Positions 13,308-13,852 of a stretch of DNA of 13,852 nt are shown piece after piece (position 1 is the stretch's first letter; the number at the start of each line of letters is the position of its first letter). The stretch comes from an uncultured Actinomycetes bacterium. GTDB lineage: Bacteria > Actinomycetota > Thermoleophilia > Gaiellales > F1-60-MAGs149. The stretch spans positions 1 through 13,852 of the forward strand of contig CAINDT010000344.1 of the NCBI GenBank assembly GCA_903847495.1, read 5' to 3'. The notes beneath the pieces are model-generated. The model had not been told where the DNA came from and searched no databases. It saw only the letters and a program-made list of their open reading frames with translations. The position numbers and the translations under genes are program-made.

Positions 13308-13852
13308 CACGCCACCTCGGCGATCGCGCGGCACGGCGACCCGGTGCCGCCGACCCACTTGAGCGGGAACCCGTAGAACTGGAACTCGCCCTTGCCCACG
13401 AGCTGCTCGAGGTTGCACAGCCACTCGTAGTGCACCATCCCGCGGTCGCGGCAGACGCGATGCGACGGGAAGCCCTTCGTGCCGGCCTTGTCGGTCGACG
13501 GACCCTCCACGCCGTGCACCAGCGAGCCATGGTCGGCCAGCCAGTGCGTGGCGGCGGCCGTCAGCCCCGGATTCGAGGTGCAGGCCGACTTCTCCGGCCA
13601 GTGGCGGTTATGCAGGCCCGTGTTCATCAGCACGATCTGACCGTTGATCTCCACACCGGCCTTCTCCGCCGCGGCCTCGAGGTCGGCGACGTCGATGTCG
13701 CCGAGGTCGGGGATGTGCGTCAGGTCCAGGCACACGGCGGTACCGCGGAACCATTCGAGCGGGCAGTTGTCGATCGTGTCGCCGTTCGGCCCGAAGTGGA
13801 TCGGCGCATCGACGTGTGTACCGACGTGCTCCAGCATCGAGATGTAGTTGAC
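13307..13852 (-). CDS. Cyclase-family (kynurenine-formamidase-like) metal hydrolase, 5' end missing
   Basis: 181 residues plus the stop of a PF04199-type cyclase; the reading frame is open to the right edge, so the N terminus is outside the window. The family metal motif HxGTHxDxPxH is complete near the start (visible residues H9, H13, D15, H19, in HVGTHVDAPIHF). VEGPSTDK (115-122) and H131 with E143 further on fit the second half of the active site. The family includes kynurenine formamidase, isatin hydrolase and other zinc or manganese enzymes that hydrolyse amide bonds in rings or N-formyl groups. As the first visible gene of the operon, with its stop overlapping the creatininase ATG, it is likely to act on the same cyclic amide or an N-acyl product. 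An internal ATG at 13837 is not the true start, because the coding frame continues upstream (VNYIS). Confidence 0.9.
   Translation of the reverse strand, partial: VNYISMLEHVGTHVDAPIHFGPNGDTIDNCPLEWFRGTAVCLDLTHIPDLGDIDVADLEAAAEKAGVEINGQIVLMNTGLHNRHWPEKSACTSNPGLTAAATHWLADHGSLVHGVEGPSTDKAGTKGFPSHRVCRDRGMVHYEWLCNLEQLVGKGEFQFYGFPLKWVGGTGSPCRAIAEVA

Overview
The window is GC-rich (roughly two thirds by eye), densely coding DNA on both strands with short intergenic gaps, frequent ATGA-type stop/start overlaps, and several start codons that have a TANNNT-like -10 hexamer but no Shine-Dalgarno site. Together with the gene families (RDD membrane protein, a universal-stress-like protein of a type common in actinobacteria, HyuA/HyuB), this suggests a soil or aquatic Actinomycetota bacterium, possibly a deep-branching class such as Thermoleophilia. 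That placement is inference. No RNA gene, transposase, CRISPR array or transcription-factor gene is visible.

Layout. Positions 1-141 (-) hold the start of an alpha/beta-hydrolase cut by the window edge. Divergent from it is a coupled pair of short-chain dehydrogenases (249-998 and 995-1723, +). An RDD-family membrane protein (1736-2218, -) converges on them. A 3-hydroxyisobutyrate-dehydrogenase-like enzyme (2303-3175, +) and a dihydropyrimidinase/hydantoinase (3293-4687, -) converge on a 117-bp gap. That gap is filled almost entirely by three tandem 26-bp palindromes at an exact 37-bp period. Divergent from the hydantoinase is a two-gene + operon: a DMT/EamA permease (4797-5669) and a flavin-reductase-domain protein (5666-6292).

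From 6312 to the right edge every gene is on the - strand. Read in transcription order from the right edge: a cyclase-family metal hydrolase (cut by the edge), creatininase-family amidohydrolase, small cupin, Asp/Glu/hydantoin racemase, hydantoinase HyuA, hydantoinase HyuB. All five junctions between these six genes lie between a 4-nt overlap and a 1-nt gap. Nineteen nt further on comes a UbiA-type prenyltransferase, and then a universal-stress-like protein.

The main theme is hydrolysis of cyclic amides, ureides or imides. The window has an ATP-independent ring opener (dihydropyrimidinase fold), an ATP-dependent one (HyuA/HyuB), a racemase for 5-substituted hydantoins or related acids, and two further zinc/metal amidohydrolases of the PF04199 and creatininase families. 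A transporter and several oxidoreductases may handle uptake and the carbon skeleton. No N-carbamoylase of a recognised type is seen, so the pathway and its natural substrate are open. The six-gene - strand operon is the best candidate for an undescribed catabolic system, and the palindrome cluster is the most striking non-coding structure.
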